Part shown: positions 16,061-24,931 of the stretch, piece by piece
How positions within the stretch are numbered: position 1 is the stretch's first letter
Layout: the number at the start of each line of letters is the position of its first letter
Assembly: GCA_025963775.1 (NCBI GenBank)
Contig: JAOQAD010000012.1
Location: 124,001-188,000 of the forward strand
Origin: Bacteroidota bacterium
GTDB lineage: Bacteria; Bacteroidota; Bacteroidia; 2-12-FULL-35-15
Reading direction: 5' to 3'
DNA length: 64,000 nucleotides
The notes under the pieces: generated by a model
What the model saw: the letters and a program-made list of their open reading frames with translations, nothing else
The model's database searches: none
Told to the model about the DNA's origin: nothing
Program-made: the position numbers and the translations under genes

Positions 16061-16650
16061 CTGTCAGTTCGAGCGAAGCCGGGAACGTGAGCGGCTAACT
16101 CAGTACCTTCATCCCCCGACACGGGATCTCATGAATGTTATTCCGTCATCCCGTGCCCCGACACGGGATCTCATAAATGTTTGCAGTGATTTATATGGAT
16201 TTTGTTGACGTGCGTTGTGCTTTTTACCACGGAGGAGCGGAGAACATAGAGAAACACGGAGGATTTACCACTAAGGCACTAAGAATGTATTAGTGCAGAG
16301 AACACGGAGGAAGCTTCGCTTCTGTGCAGTGCGCGCGGCTGTCAGTTCGAGCGAAGCCGGGAACGTGAGCGGGCTAACTCAGTACCTTCATCCTCCGACA
16401 CGGGATCTCATAAATGTTATTCCGTCATCCCGTGCCCCGACACGGGATCTCATAAATGTTTGCAGTGATTTATATAGATTTTGTTGACGTGCGTTGTGCT
16501 TTTTACCACGGAGAAGCGGAGAACATAGAGAAACACGGAGGATTTACCACTGAGGCACTAGAATGTATTAGTGCAGAGAACACGGAGGAAGCTTCGCTTC
16601 TGTGCAGTGCGCGCCTGTCAGTTCGAGCGAAGCCGGGAACGCGTGTGGGT
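16061..16650. repeat. tandem duplication of a ~277-bp intergenic unit with partial third copy
   Basis: The gene-free stretch 16036-16769 holds unit 1 at 16061-16338 (278 bp), unit 2 at 16339-16614 (276 bp, nearly identical) and the first ~36 bases of a third at 16615-16650. Each unit begins ctgtcagttcgagcgaagcc, contains two CGACACGGGATCTCAT palindromes about 45 bases apart, and has an accacggag/aacacggag-rich half. Differences between copies are single bases or short indels, so the duplication is recent. Open frames through it are repetitive and not gene-like. Confidence 0.9.
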
Positions 16651-16733
16651 CACACCTGTGCAGGCCGCCCAAATGTTTCGACAGGCTCAACATGACAACA
16701 CGCACCTGCAAAATCACCAAGCAAATATTTCCG

Positions 16734-16741
16734 TATCTTTG
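16734..16741 (+). promoter_or_regulatory. -7 promoter element of lpxD
   Basis: Perfect TATCTTTG, 28 bases before the lpxD ATG and just downstream of the tandem duplication. No clear -33 TTG at the usual distance. Confidence 0.6.
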
Positions 16742-16769
16742 AAAGCAACGAACCATTAGCAACAACAGC

Positions 16770-17705
16770 ATGAAATTACCGGCAGCACATACCCTCAAAA
16801 GCATTGCTTCTATCATACAGTGTGAATCCGAAGGAAACCCGGATCACCTCATCACAGGCTTAAACGAGATCCACATGGTGGAAGCGGGAGATATTGTTTT
16901 TGTAGACCATCCGAAATATTATGACAAGGCCCTGGCATCCAAAGCCACGACGATCCTTATCAATAAAAAAGTGGAATGCCCTGCCGGAAAAGCCCTGCTG
17001 ATCTCCGATGATCCGTTCAGGGATTACAATAAGCTGGTACGCCACTTCTATCCTGTCAACTATTCTTCAAAGTCCCAAAGCGATACTGCACAGGTGGGAC
17101 AGAATACCGTGATCATGCCGGGTGTTTACCTGGGTAACCGCGTAACTGTCGGGGAAAACTGTGTGCTGCATCCCAATGTAGTGATCTATGACGATTGCCA
17201 CATCGGCAACAACGTGATCATACATGCCGGAACAGTGATCGGCGCGGATGCTTTTTATTACAAGAAGCGTCCCAGTCATTTTGATAAGATGATCTCCTGC
17301 GGAAGCGTAGTGATCGAAGACCATGTGGAGATCGGCGCCTTGTGCACGATAGACAAAGGCGTTTCGGGCGTGACCCGCATCGGCGAAGGCACCAAGATCG
17401 ATAACCATGTGCAGATAGGGCATGATACACAGGTAGGCAAAATGTGCCTGTTCGCATCGCATGTGGGCGTTGCCGGCGTGGTGACCATTGAGGACGGCGT
17501 TACGCTCTGGGGACAGGCGGGCGTAAGAAGCGATGTAACACTTGGCAAAGGATCGGTGCTGCTTGCACAGGCCGGGCTGGGCGAGGATCTCGCGGCAGGC
17601 AAAACCTATTTCGGTTCCCCTGCCGGTGAAGCAAGGGCGAAGATGAAGGAAGTAGCTGCACTGAAAATGCTGCCCGATCTCATTAAAAAGATCATAGAAA
17701 AGTAG
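16770..17705 (+). CDS. lpxD: UDP-3-O-acylglucosamine N-acyltransferase (LpxD family)
   Basis: A 311-residue left-handed beta-helix acyltransferase. An N-terminal LpxD-type uridine-binding domain (1-100, with EAGDIVFVDHPKYYDKAL) precedes hexapeptide repeats (about 108-265, such as VGQNTVIMPGVYLGNRVTVGE in overlapping turns). The catalytic histidine is His218 in QIGHDT. LpxD adds the second acyl chain in lipid A synthesis at the cytoplasmic membrane face. It is somewhat shorter than E. coli LpxD (341) and stands alone rather than beside lpxC/fabZ. Bacteroidota often have a second, divergent LpxD-like gene, so this may be that copy. Confidence 0.88.
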   Translation: MKLPAAHTLKSIASIIQCESEGNPDHLITGLNEIHMVEAGDIVFVDHPKYYDKALASKATTILINKKVECPAGKALLISDDPFRDYNKLVRHFYPVNYSSKSQSDTAQVGQNTVIMPGVYLGNRVTVGENCVLHPNVVIYDDCHIGNNVIIHAGTVIGADAFYYKKRPSHFDKMISCGSVVIEDHVEIGALCTIDKGVSGVTRIGEGTKIDNHVQIGHDTQVGKMCLFASHVGVAGVVTIEDGVTLWGQAGVRSDVTLGKGSVLLAQAGLGEDLAAGKTYFGSPAGEARAKMKEVAALKMLPDLIKKIIEK

Positions 17706-17786
17706 CGTTTGACATTTTTTTAAGAAAGCAGGTCGGCGGGATTCCGGATTTTGTCTAAAATATGCAGCCCTGAAGCCTTAAAAAAT

Positions 17787-17794
17787 TAAATTTG
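17787..17794 (+). promoter_or_regulatory. -7 promoter element of the GAF-SpoIIE gene
   Basis: TAAATTTG matches TAnnTTTG, 20 bases before the start codon at 17815. No convincing -33 element. Confidence 0.5.
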
Positions 17795-17814
17795 TATAGA
17801 TACTAAAACGCTTT

Positions 17815-19041
17815 ATGTCAACTCCGGTCAATAAGAATTTATCGAAACGTATTAAGGATATTAAACTTAATTCGTTATTGGAGATCACCAAGGCGATCAA
17901 CAACAACTTTTCCACCGAGCAATTGCTGGAGATCTTTGAAGATGTGCTGGAGAACCAGCTCAGCATCGGCAAGCTCGTGCTGTTCAGCAATGAGAACGAA
18001 AAAGGCTGGAAATGCATCCTGAAATATGGCGTTGGCTCAGAATACAACGAGATCAACGTAGAGCGCGATCTGCTCCCGATCACCGAGATCGGCACCATCA
18101 ACTTTTCAAAAAAGCAGCTCAACAAAGCCTTCGAGATCGTTGTGCCTGTATATCATAAATCGCAGCCATTGGCGTATGTTCTCATTGGCGACCTCGAGGA
18201 CAAGGTTGAAGTAAGCCCTGCCATCAAGCATTTGCCTTTCGTGCAAACGCTCACCAGCATTATTGTTGTTGCCATCGAAAATAAAAAACTGGCAAAGGAG
18301 AATATCCGCCAGGCAGCTTTGCGCCGCGAGCTGGAGCTGGCTTCCGAAATGCAGTCGATGCTGTTCCCAAGCACATTGCCGCATGACAACAAGCTCGACA
18401 CTGCAGCCTTTTATTTGCCGCACCAGCAGGTGGGCGGCGACTACTACGATTTCATCTGGCTGAACGAGAACGAATGCGCTTTCTGCGTTGCCGATGTTTC
18501 CGGCAAAGGCGTGGCTGCGGCATTGCTCATGTCCAACTTCCAGGCAAACCTCCGCATCCTTTTCAATCACACCACTTCCCTTACCGAGCTGGTGAAAGAG
18601 CTGAACACAAAAGTGATGGCGAGTGCAAAAGGAGAAAAATTCATCACGCTGTTCATTGCAAAATACAATCTTGTTACGCATACTTTGACCTACGTAAATG
18701 CAGCGCACAACCCGCCGCTGATCGCAACGGAGAATTCCATCAGCAGCCTGAAGATCGGTTGTACCGGACTTGGCATGTTCGATGAGATCACGAAGATCAA
18801 GGAAGGCATTGTGAACATCACACCGGGCACTACGATCGTTTGCTATACCGATGGACTGGTGGAGCTTGAAAATGATAATTCGGAAGATTTCGGAATGGAT
18901 TCACTGAAGGAGATCATTAAGAACAATCCGAAGCTGGATATGAAAGCGCTGAACAAGAAGATCATGGAAACGATCATTACCTATAAGCAAAGCAAGCCTT
19001 ACATTGATGACATCGCGCTGTTCAGCGTGCGCATCCACTAA
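17815..19041 (+). CDS. GAF-domain SpoIIE-type serine phosphatase
   Basis: A 408-residue cytoplasmic protein. A GAF-like sensor domain (about 15-160) is joined by a helical linker (ELELASEMQSMLFP, about 176-190) to a PP2C/SpoIIE domain (about 195-408). Metal-binding aspartates are in QVGGDYYDF and CVADVSGKGVAAAL, with CYTDGLVEL and DDIALFSV near the end. Such RsbU-like phosphatases dephosphorylate anti-sigma-factor antagonists or other regulators on a signal sensed by the GAF part. Its target is not encoded nearby. Its stop codon overlaps that of the convergent O-antigen polymerase gene by four bases. Confidence 0.9.
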   Translation: MSTPVNKNLSKRIKDIKLNSLLEITKAINNNFSTEQLLEIFEDVLENQLSIGKLVLFSNENEKGWKCILKYGVGSEYNEINVERDLLPITEIGTINFSKKQLNKAFEIVVPVYHKSQPLAYVLIGDLEDKVEVSPAIKHLPFVQTLTSIIVVAIENKKLAKENIRQAALRRELELASEMQSMLFPSTLPHDNKLDTAAFYLPHQQVGGDYYDFIWLNENECAFCVADVSGKGVAAALLMSNFQANLRILFNHTTSLTELVKELNTKVMASAKGEKFITLFIAKYNLVTHTLTYVNAAHNPPLIATENSISSLKIGCTGLGMFDEITKIKEGIVNITPGTTIVCYTDGLVELENDNSEDFGMDSLKEIIKNNPKLDMKALNKKIMETIITYKQSKPYIDDIALFSVRIH

Positions 19042-20501
19042 AAATTGCTTACCGGCTCTTCCTCTTTTTCCCCTGTCGCTATTTTTTCCCTGTCGCTGTG
19101 GTACACATCGATCGCTACGATCATGGCTACAAATCCCCAGAATGGAACAGATGCCTTGTCGGTGTCAAGGAAGTTATTCAGCGCACCGTGTGTGATGTAC
19201 GTAATGAAACCGAGCAGTATGACAAGTACAAGGCTTTTGGTCTCGTAATCTTTCAGCGTGTAATACAGGCGGAATCCCGTTGAAAGCACACAGATGATTA
19301 TGGTCACGAACGTGAGCAAGCCAAGGAACCCGGATTCACACAGCGGCCCGATGTACTCGCTGTGGGCATTTCCCTTATCGCCCATGTTGGTGCTGATGAT
19401 GGTCTTCTCCTTTGCATGCTGGAAAGGCGCATACTCAAAGCTGTATGTTCCCGGCCCCCAGCCGAAGAACGGCCGTTCATGGAACATGCGGAAAGCTGCG
19501 TTCCAGCGGTTGATACGCTCCAGGTTGGAAGCATCCGTGGAAATGTTCGAGATCGATTCGATGTGCTTGTCAAAATCCTGCGAAGCATCCTGCCTGTTCT
19601 TCTCCAGCTTCATCACGATCTCCGTCTGGTAAACAAAAGCCACTGCAGCCACGCCCATGAAGGCGATCAGCAGGATCCTGAACTTCACTTTCATCTTCAG
19701 CATAACATAAGCGATCAGTGCAACTGCAAGGCTCACCCATGCCGCTCTTGTGTAGGAGAAGATCAGCCCGAGGATATAGATCACCAGCAGCATGATCGCT
19801 GCAAAGCGAATGCTTGCCGAATATTTACGGTTCAGGCAAAAGAACAAAAGCACGGGAAAGAACATCGCCAGCATTGCTCCATAAACCGTATGGTCGTTAT
19901 AGAAGGGCGACATAATGTAATTCGCGATCTGTTCGTCAAAGTTCACCTGCGCATGGCAGATGAGCGTGTACACAATGATCACCGCGAAAGGGATCAGGTA
20001 AAGCCACATGAACGTTTTGATGTTGCTGTACTTCTTGAACAGGCGCGTGCCCAGGAAATAGAACACCACCACAAACCATAAACGTGCGATCAGGAATTTA
20101 AAGGAAACAACGGGAAGGTCGCTGGTGATGGACGTAATGAAGATCCAGGTAAGGTTCATGACCACGGCAATGGTCACGGGATGCTTGATCACATTTGAAT
20201 CGAAGCTGAGCTGGTGAAGCTGCTTCAGCAGGAAGATCAGCATGATCCCGAAAATAATGGGCTCGGTTGGAAGGCTGAGGCCGAGGCCGCCTTCCAGGTC
20301 CTGGAGATTGATCGCAAAAGGTGTAAGGAACACCACCATCATGATCAGCTTGTCGAGGGAAAATACGGCAAGCAGCACCACAAGTATGACAGCCGGAACG
20401 AGGTTGAAATAATAAAATTCAAAATAGGTGCACACCGCGTTGATCAGGATGAACGCGATGGCCAGTGTATAGACCCATTTTAAATTCTTTTCTTTGATCA
20501 C
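19038..20501 (-). CDS. O-antigen ligase/polymerase family membrane protein
   Basis: A 487-residue protein with about 11-12 membrane helices. The Wzy_C/WaaL hallmarks are a SYTRAAW motif after a central helix and a large periplasmic loop with RINRWNAAFRMFHERPFFG, GWGPGTYSF and NAHSEYIGPLCESGFLG. These enzymes polymerise or ligate undecaprenyl-linked glycans at the periplasmic face. It is the last gene of the minus-strand polysaccharide cluster and overlaps the upstream Wzz-like gene by four bases (ATGA), implying translational coupling. Ligase versus polymerase cannot be separated by sequence alone. Confidence 0.9.
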   Translation of the reverse strand: MIKEKNLKWVYTLAIAFILINAVCTYFEFYYFNLVPAVILVVLLAVFSLDKLIMMVVFLTPFAINLQDLEGGLGLSLPTEPIIFGIMLIFLLKQLHQLSFDSNVIKHPVTIAVVMNLTWIFITSITSDLPVVSFKFLIARLWFVVVFYFLGTRLFKKYSNIKTFMWLYLIPFAVIIVYTLICHAQVNFDEQIANYIMSPFYNDHTVYGAMLAMFFPVLLFFCLNRKYSASIRFAAIMLLVIYILGLIFSYTRAAWVSLAVALIAYVMLKMKVKFRILLIAFMGVAAVAFVYQTEIVMKLEKNRQDASQDFDKHIESISNISTDASNLERINRWNAAFRMFHERPFFGWGPGTYSFEYAPFQHAKEKTIISTNMGDKGNAHSEYIGPLCESGFLGLLTFVTIIICVLSTGFRLYYTLKDYETKSLVLVILLGFITYITHGALNNFLDTDKASVPFWGFVAMIVAIDVYHSDREKIATGEKEEEPVSNF

Positions 20502-21454
20502 GGCTTGTTCTCCTGGAGTCTTTTCCTGAAATCGTTAAGAAGGATTATAGTGAACAGGAACATGTTCGCTGCCACTACGGAGATCAGCACAATGAGCCAG
20601 CGCACCGGGTAGGATTTTTTATCCGCAGGTGTTGGTGTGGACACAATGTATGTATATGTGAACTTTTTATCCAGCTCCCTGCGCACGTTATCGTATTCAT
20701 TGCGGACAGCGTTATAGCTTCCCAGGATCCCGTCGTACAATACTTTCGTCCTGTAATACTCGCCGCCTTTTTCCTCGAGGTTCCTCATCAGCACATCAAT
20801 ATCCTTCGAGCCTCTTCCGCTTACAAGCGATTTCATGTAGCCCTGCGTTACTTCCTTTACCTGGATATTATAATCAAGGATCTGGTATTTCACACGCAGC
20901 TCCTGCAGGTTCTTATCCAGCGAATCGAGCAACTTTGCTTTCAGGTTCATCTGTCCCTCAACGATCTTCAGGACCTCCCGCGATTTTTCCTTGTGCAGCG
21001 TGCTGATCTTATTGTCCAGCTGGAAAACGATCTCATTCACCATGTCGCAGGCCATCTGTGCACTAATATCTGTCACTTCAATATCAACCGACTCGTACTG
21101 GTTTTTTGAAATGCTTACAAATGTCTTGTACATTCCATACAAAGCCGCGTGCCCTTCTTTCGCAGTAGTATCAATATTATAATGAGCAGCCAGGTTGAAC
21201 TTCCGGATCACTGCATCGCGGATATAAGTGGATTGCAGCATCTGCAGGATCTGCTCCGTGTTGCTTTCTTCACTGAATGGTACAACGTTGGCAGGGTATA
21301 CGGTTGCGCTCGATTTGTAACGCGGCTTTATAAAGAACTCACTTGAAAAGATCGCTGCTGCAGCTGCTGCAACCACGGTGATCACAAGAAACTGGATCTT
21401 CCATTTTGAGAAGAGCCTCACATAATAAAGGGCACTTTGTCTGTATTCTTCCAT
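20498..21454 (-). CDS. Wzz-like polysaccharide chain-length/export protein (copy A)
   Basis: A 318-residue inner-membrane protein. A cytoplasmic start is followed by TM1 (about 19-38), a long periplasmic helical part (about 40-275, with a FFIKPRYKSSATVYP entry) and TM2 (about 288-310) preceded by the Pro-rich TPTPADKKSYPVRW motif typical of Wzz/PCP proteins. No tyrosine-kinase domain is attached. Wzz proteins set the modal length of O-antigen or exopolysaccharide chains. It resembles the next gene (copy B, 21504) in the TM2 region, where both have a KKSYP(V/I)RWLIV segment. Confidence 0.88.
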   Translation of the reverse strand: MEEYRQSALYYVRLFSKWKIQFLVITVVAAAAAAIFSSEFFIKPRYKSSATVYPANVVPFSEESNTEQILQMLQSTYIRDAVIRKFNLAAHYNIDTTAKEGHAALYGMYKTFVSISKNQYESVDIEVTDISAQMACDMVNEIVFQLDNKISTLHKEKSREVLKIVEGQMNLKAKLLDSLDKNLQELRVKYQILDYNIQVKEVTQGYMKSLVSGRGSKDIDVLMRNLEEKGGEYYRTKVLYDGILGSYNAVRNEYDNVRRELDKKFTYTYIVSTPTPADKKSYPVRWLIVLISVVAANMFLFTIILLNDFRKRLQENKP

Positions 21455-21503
21455 TAGAAGCGGTATTTAAGAATTTGTATTTTTCAGATGAGGAAAGCCG
21501 GGA

Positions 21504-22520
21504 TTATCGTAAACGGAATTGTTTGATGTTCTCCACCAGCAATATGGTGATCACTGCGACCAGCAGGGACGACAGGGTTGATACAACAACGATGAGCCAG
21601 CGGATCGGGTATGATTTCTTCTCAGCAGGATACGCATTGCTCACCACGAACTTCTGGGAAAGCACCTGTTCGGCATCCACCTTTGCCTCATCGTATTTCG
21701 ACTTCAGCAGGTTCAGCTGCTTGCGCTGCATATACATGTTATCACGCAATGAAACATAAGCGCTTCCGTATTTTCCGATGATCTGCAATTTTTCCTCCAG
21801 CGATTTCATCGCACGCTGGTCGTTCTTCGAGATCGCGATCGCATACTGTTCACTTGTTACTTCCGATTGTGATTCATAATCGAACACGCCATAGCTGTTG
21901 ATCATTTTCAGGGAATCCTCCATTGCGCGGATCTCCGTCAGCTTCGACAGGTATTCGCGCTCTACGATCTTCATCGCTTCCTTGGCACGGTCGTGCTGGA
22001 TGCGTGTTTTGGTGGAGTCGTGCAGGGCTGCAATGTCATTTGCCATCAGGGCCGCAGTGTCTGCGCTGTAGTCCATCACTTCGATCTTCACCGACATAAA
22101 TTCGGTGCGCTTGAAATTGATGTTCTGCAGGAACTCATCGTATAATTTTGTACGCTTGTAAGGGTCTTCAGGGTCGATGCCGTAATGCTCCATCAGGTGG
22201 TACTTTTCACAGATGCGGCTGCGCACCTCGTCAGAGCTGAGGATCTGGAGCATCTGCTCCGCTTCCTCCTCTTCACCGAACTGCAATACATCCTCCTTGC
22301 TTGTCGCGTTATCGCTCAAAAGGGCTTTGGAGATGGAATTGGTGGTGGCAGGGAAAAGAATAACGGTGGATTTGTATTTTTCCTGGATGGTAAGGGCAAT
22401 GATGCAGGAAATTATAAAAGCGGAAACTCCAACAATTCCTAATTGTTTGCGCCATTTGTAGATGAAAAATAATACATTCAGTGAATTGAAATCATCTGGC
22501 GCTGAAGTTCTCTTATTCAT
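21504..22520 (-). CDS. Wzz-like polysaccharide chain-length/export protein (copy B)
   Basis: A 338-residue PCP-type protein: TM1 at about 27-48 (LGIVGVSAFIISCIIAL), a periplasmic coiled-coil part, and TM2 at about 308-330 after AYPAEKKSYPIRWLIVV. It has the same architecture as copy A but a longer periplasmic part, and both lack a kinase domain. A promoter lies directly upstream at 22553-22583, so copies B and A and the polymerase may be transcribed independently of the flippase. Confidence 0.88.
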   Translation of the reverse strand: MNKRTSAPDDFNSLNVLFFIYKWRKQLGIVGVSAFIISCIIALTIQEKYKSTVILFPATTNSISKALLSDNATSKEDVLQFGEEEEAEQMLQILSSDEVRSRICEKYHLMEHYGIDPEDPYKRTKLYDEFLQNINFKRTEFMSVKIEVMDYSADTAALMANDIAALHDSTKTRIQHDRAKEAMKIVEREYLSKLTEIRAMEDSLKMINSYGVFDYESQSEVTSEQYAIAISKNDQRAMKSLEEKLQIIGKYGSAYVSLRDNMYMQRKQLNLLKSKYDEAKVDAEQVLSQKFVVSNAYPAEKKSYPIRWLIVVVSTLSSLLVAVITILLVENIKQFRLR

Positions 22521-22552
22521 ATTTTAGAGTTATAAATTTTCACTTAGGACGA

Positions 22553-22583
22553 CAAAATTAGAAAAATTTGCTAAACCGCCCAA
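22553..22583 (-). promoter_or_regulatory. promoter of the Wzz/polymerase genes
   Basis: On the minus strand TTG (22581-22583), a 20-base spacer and TAATTTTG (22553-22560) fit the Bacteroidota consensus in the 74-base gap between the flippase and Wzz genes. Confidence 0.6.
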
Positions 22584-22594
22584 TTAATAGGCAT

Positions 22595-24076
22595 TTATCC
22601 ATATTTCAGCAGGCGGTAAATGCCTTTTAAGCTGATGATGCCGGTAATAAAGGCCCATAACCCGCAGGAAATGACCATAATGGAGAATTTGATCATCCAG
22701 TGGGAATGCAGCAGCTCGTGGCTGGCATAGTTGATGGCGATCACTCCTACAGCGTACATCACCAGCGTGTTGATGAGGCGGTAGTTAACCCTGAACTTAA
22801 AGATCCGCTGGGCAATGAGCACCTGGATGCCTGCCGTGAGGAACTGGGTGATCATGCTGGAGATGGCGGAGCCGAATGCCTCCAGCTTGTGGATCAGGAA
22901 GTAATTGAGCGTTACATTCAGCACCATTCCGAAGGCAGCCATGATGTTCAGCTGCTTCATGTTGCCATTGGCCGTAAGCAGCGTACCGAAGATATAGGTG
23001 GTGGACACGGCGATAAAGCTGAGCATCAGCAGGCCGAAGATGCTGGACGACTGCTGCAGGTGCAGGGCATACACCGTAAACGACTCATCGGGATGCCGCG
23101 GATAGAGCATCTCCATCAGCTCTTTCCCATAAAAGGCGCATCCCACGCCGATCACAATGGCAGGAGTCAGCAATAGCGTGCTGATGAGCTTTACCAGCGG
23201 TTCCACGGATTCCTTGTATTTCAGCATTCTCGAAAATACAGGCAACAGCATCCCGGCTGTAAGAAAAGCGATCATATTGGTGGCATCCAGCAGCCTGAAT
23301 GCCTGGGCATAGATCCCCGACTGCACATCCCCGTTCGGGAGGATCCGCTCGATCATAACAGAGTCGATGCGGTTATAAAATGACATCAGCAGGGTAAGAA
23401 TGGCAAATGGAAGGCTCTTTTTGAGGATCATCAGCGAAAAAGGGAAATTCCACTGGAACTTGAATGAATGCGTTTTGCTCAGGATAATGATGAAAGCTGT
23501 GACAGCGCTTACCAGGTAAGAGAAGGTTTGGGCATACACGAAATACATGATCCCGTCCCCCTTCGGATCACTCAGGATGCCCGTTTTCAGCATGAAGATG
23601 CAAAGAATGATCATAATGGAACGGTCGAGCACCGAAACGATCGCATCGGTTTTGAACAGGTGAAGTCCCGCCAGGTTGGAGCGCAGGTAATTGATGAAGA
23701 AAAGCAGGAACATGTTGAAGCCCTGCACGAGGAGAAGCTTCATCAAACGTGTATCATAACCGATGAGGAAACCGGTCACCATCACCACAATGATGTAGAT
23801 CACAGCAAGGATCAGCTTCAGCGTGAACAGGCCCGAAAAATGCTTGGTCAGCAGGTGGTTGTTCTGGGCAATGTTCTTATTGTTGAAATTGGTGATCCCG
23901 AAATCCAGGATAATGGTAAGGATAAAGGAGAAGTTGAAGATGGCGAAATACGTCCCGAACTCTGCCGCACCCACCTCGTTCTGCACCGCCCTGTCGAACC
24001 CGAGGATGTACACGGATTTGATCAATAGGTTCAGGATGAGTAAAAAAGCAAGATTGGTTACGAACTTCTTTTGCAT
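22595..24076 (-). CDS. polysaccharide flippase, Wzx/MATE-like
   Basis: A 493-residue protein with about 14 membrane helices of the polysaccharide biosynthesis/oligosaccharide flippase family. It starts with FVTNLAFLLILNLLIKSVYILGFDR, then LDFGITNFNNKNIAQN and a central FYNRIDSVMIE motif typical of Wzx proteins. It would flip undecaprenyl-linked repeat units across the inner membrane for the polymerase encoded downstream. The next gene upstream (FkbM) is 18 bases away on the same strand. Confidence 0.9.
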   Translation of the reverse strand: MQKKFVTNLAFLLILNLLIKSVYILGFDRAVQNEVGAAEFGTYFAIFNFSFILTIILDFGITNFNNKNIAQNNHLLTKHFSGLFTLKLILAVIYIIVVMVTGFLIGYDTRLMKLLLVQGFNMFLLFFINYLRSNLAGLHLFKTDAIVSVLDRSIMIILCIFMLKTGILSDPKGDGIMYFVYAQTFSYLVSAVTAFIIILSKTHSFKFQWNFPFSLMILKKSLPFAILTLLMSFYNRIDSVMIERILPNGDVQSGIYAQAFRLLDATNMIAFLTAGMLLPVFSRMLKYKESVEPLVKLISTLLLTPAIVIGVGCAFYGKELMEMLYPRHPDESFTVYALHLQQSSSIFGLLMLSFIAVSTTYIFGTLLTANGNMKQLNIMAAFGMVLNVTLNYFLIHKLEAFGSAISSMITQFLTAGIQVLIAQRIFKFRVNYRLINTLVMYAVGVIAINYASHELLHSHWMIKFSIMVISCGLWAFITGIISLKGIYRLLKYG

Positions 24077-24094
24077 TCGGTAAAAATAAGGATT

Positions 24095-24826
24095 TTAGGC
24101 AGGTATGAAGATAAAATTCTGCTTTACATGGACGGCAGGATCGAACACCACCAGCTTGTCATTGACGGCTACATGGGTTTTATAATCCAGTGAATCGAAA
24201 AGGCCAAAGCATTTGTAGCGGTTCTCATTGTCCCAGAGCTCGGCATACACCACCGGCCTGTTCTTCGCGATCAGCTTTTTAGCACCATCCAGCACAAAGA
24301 ACTCGAAGTTCTCCACATCTATCTTTATTGCGCTGATGCGTTTGTCCGTATTCAGTTCCTGCATGTTGTCCAGCATTCTTAACGGCACGCAGAAACGCTC
24401 GCCTTCATTGTTCTCCGGGATCGATTCATGCACCACGTGGCTCAGTCCCTGCATCCGCACAGCGCTGATCACCGGCATCACCATTTCCACGGTGCCTTCC
24501 GAATTGCCCAGGGCGACTTCGAACAGCTTTACATTCTTCAGCTTAAAATAGCGGATGATCCGCCTGAATGCATCAATATTATTCGGCATGGGCTCAAAGC
24601 TGTACACCATCGAATCTTTGATCCCCGCAAGGTGAACGGTCATGATCCCGATGTTGGCGCCAATATCCAGCACGGCTGTGCCTTCCGGGACCAGGCCCAT
24701 GAACTGGAAAAAATCCTTTTCCTTTTTGTCGCGCTTCAGCGTGGAGATCTTAAAAAGCGAAAAAACAAAGAGGTAGTTTTTAAATCCTAAGAGTTTATGC
24801 AATATATATTTTGCAGCATTTTTCAT
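24095..24826 (-). CDS. FkbM-family SAM-dependent methyltransferase
   Basis: A 243-residue protein with a Rossmann methyltransferase core. The SAM motif is VLDIGANIGIMTVHL (residues about 52-67), followed by VYSFEPMPNNIDAFRRI and the FkbM signature DKRISAIKIDVENFEFFVLDGA. FkbM enzymes O-methylate sugars or polyketides. As first gene of the minus-strand polysaccharide cluster it probably decorates the glycan. A divergent glycosyltransferase starts about 105 bases away. Confidence 0.92.
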   Translation of the reverse strand: MKNAAKYILHKLLGFKNYLFVFSLFKISTLKRDKKEKDFFQFMGLVPEGTAVLDIGANIGIMTVHLAGIKDSMVYSFEPMPNNIDAFRRIIRYFKLKNVKLFEVALGNSEGTVEMVMPVISAVRMQGLSHVVHESIPENNEGERFCVPLRMLDNMQELNTDKRISAIKIDVENFEFFVLDGAKKLIAKNRPVVYAELWDNENRYKCFGLFDSLDYKTHVAVNDKLVVFDPAVHVKQNFIFIPA

Positions 24827-24931
24827 CCGGGCTGTAAAAGTATAATTTTTATGGGAATCTGAACATTAATATTGCGAAAGCTTGCCGCCCCTGCACGCTG
24901 TAAAAATAAATCCTTATTTTCGCTGCTTCAC

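Noticed and set aside
16061-16650. CRISPR array
   Set aside because: Units are ~277 bp without short spacers, and no cas gene is nearby.
16456-16695. open reading frames through the tandem repeat
   Set aside because: They are formed from the repeated intergenic unit, run across copies in changing frames, and have no protein-like composition.
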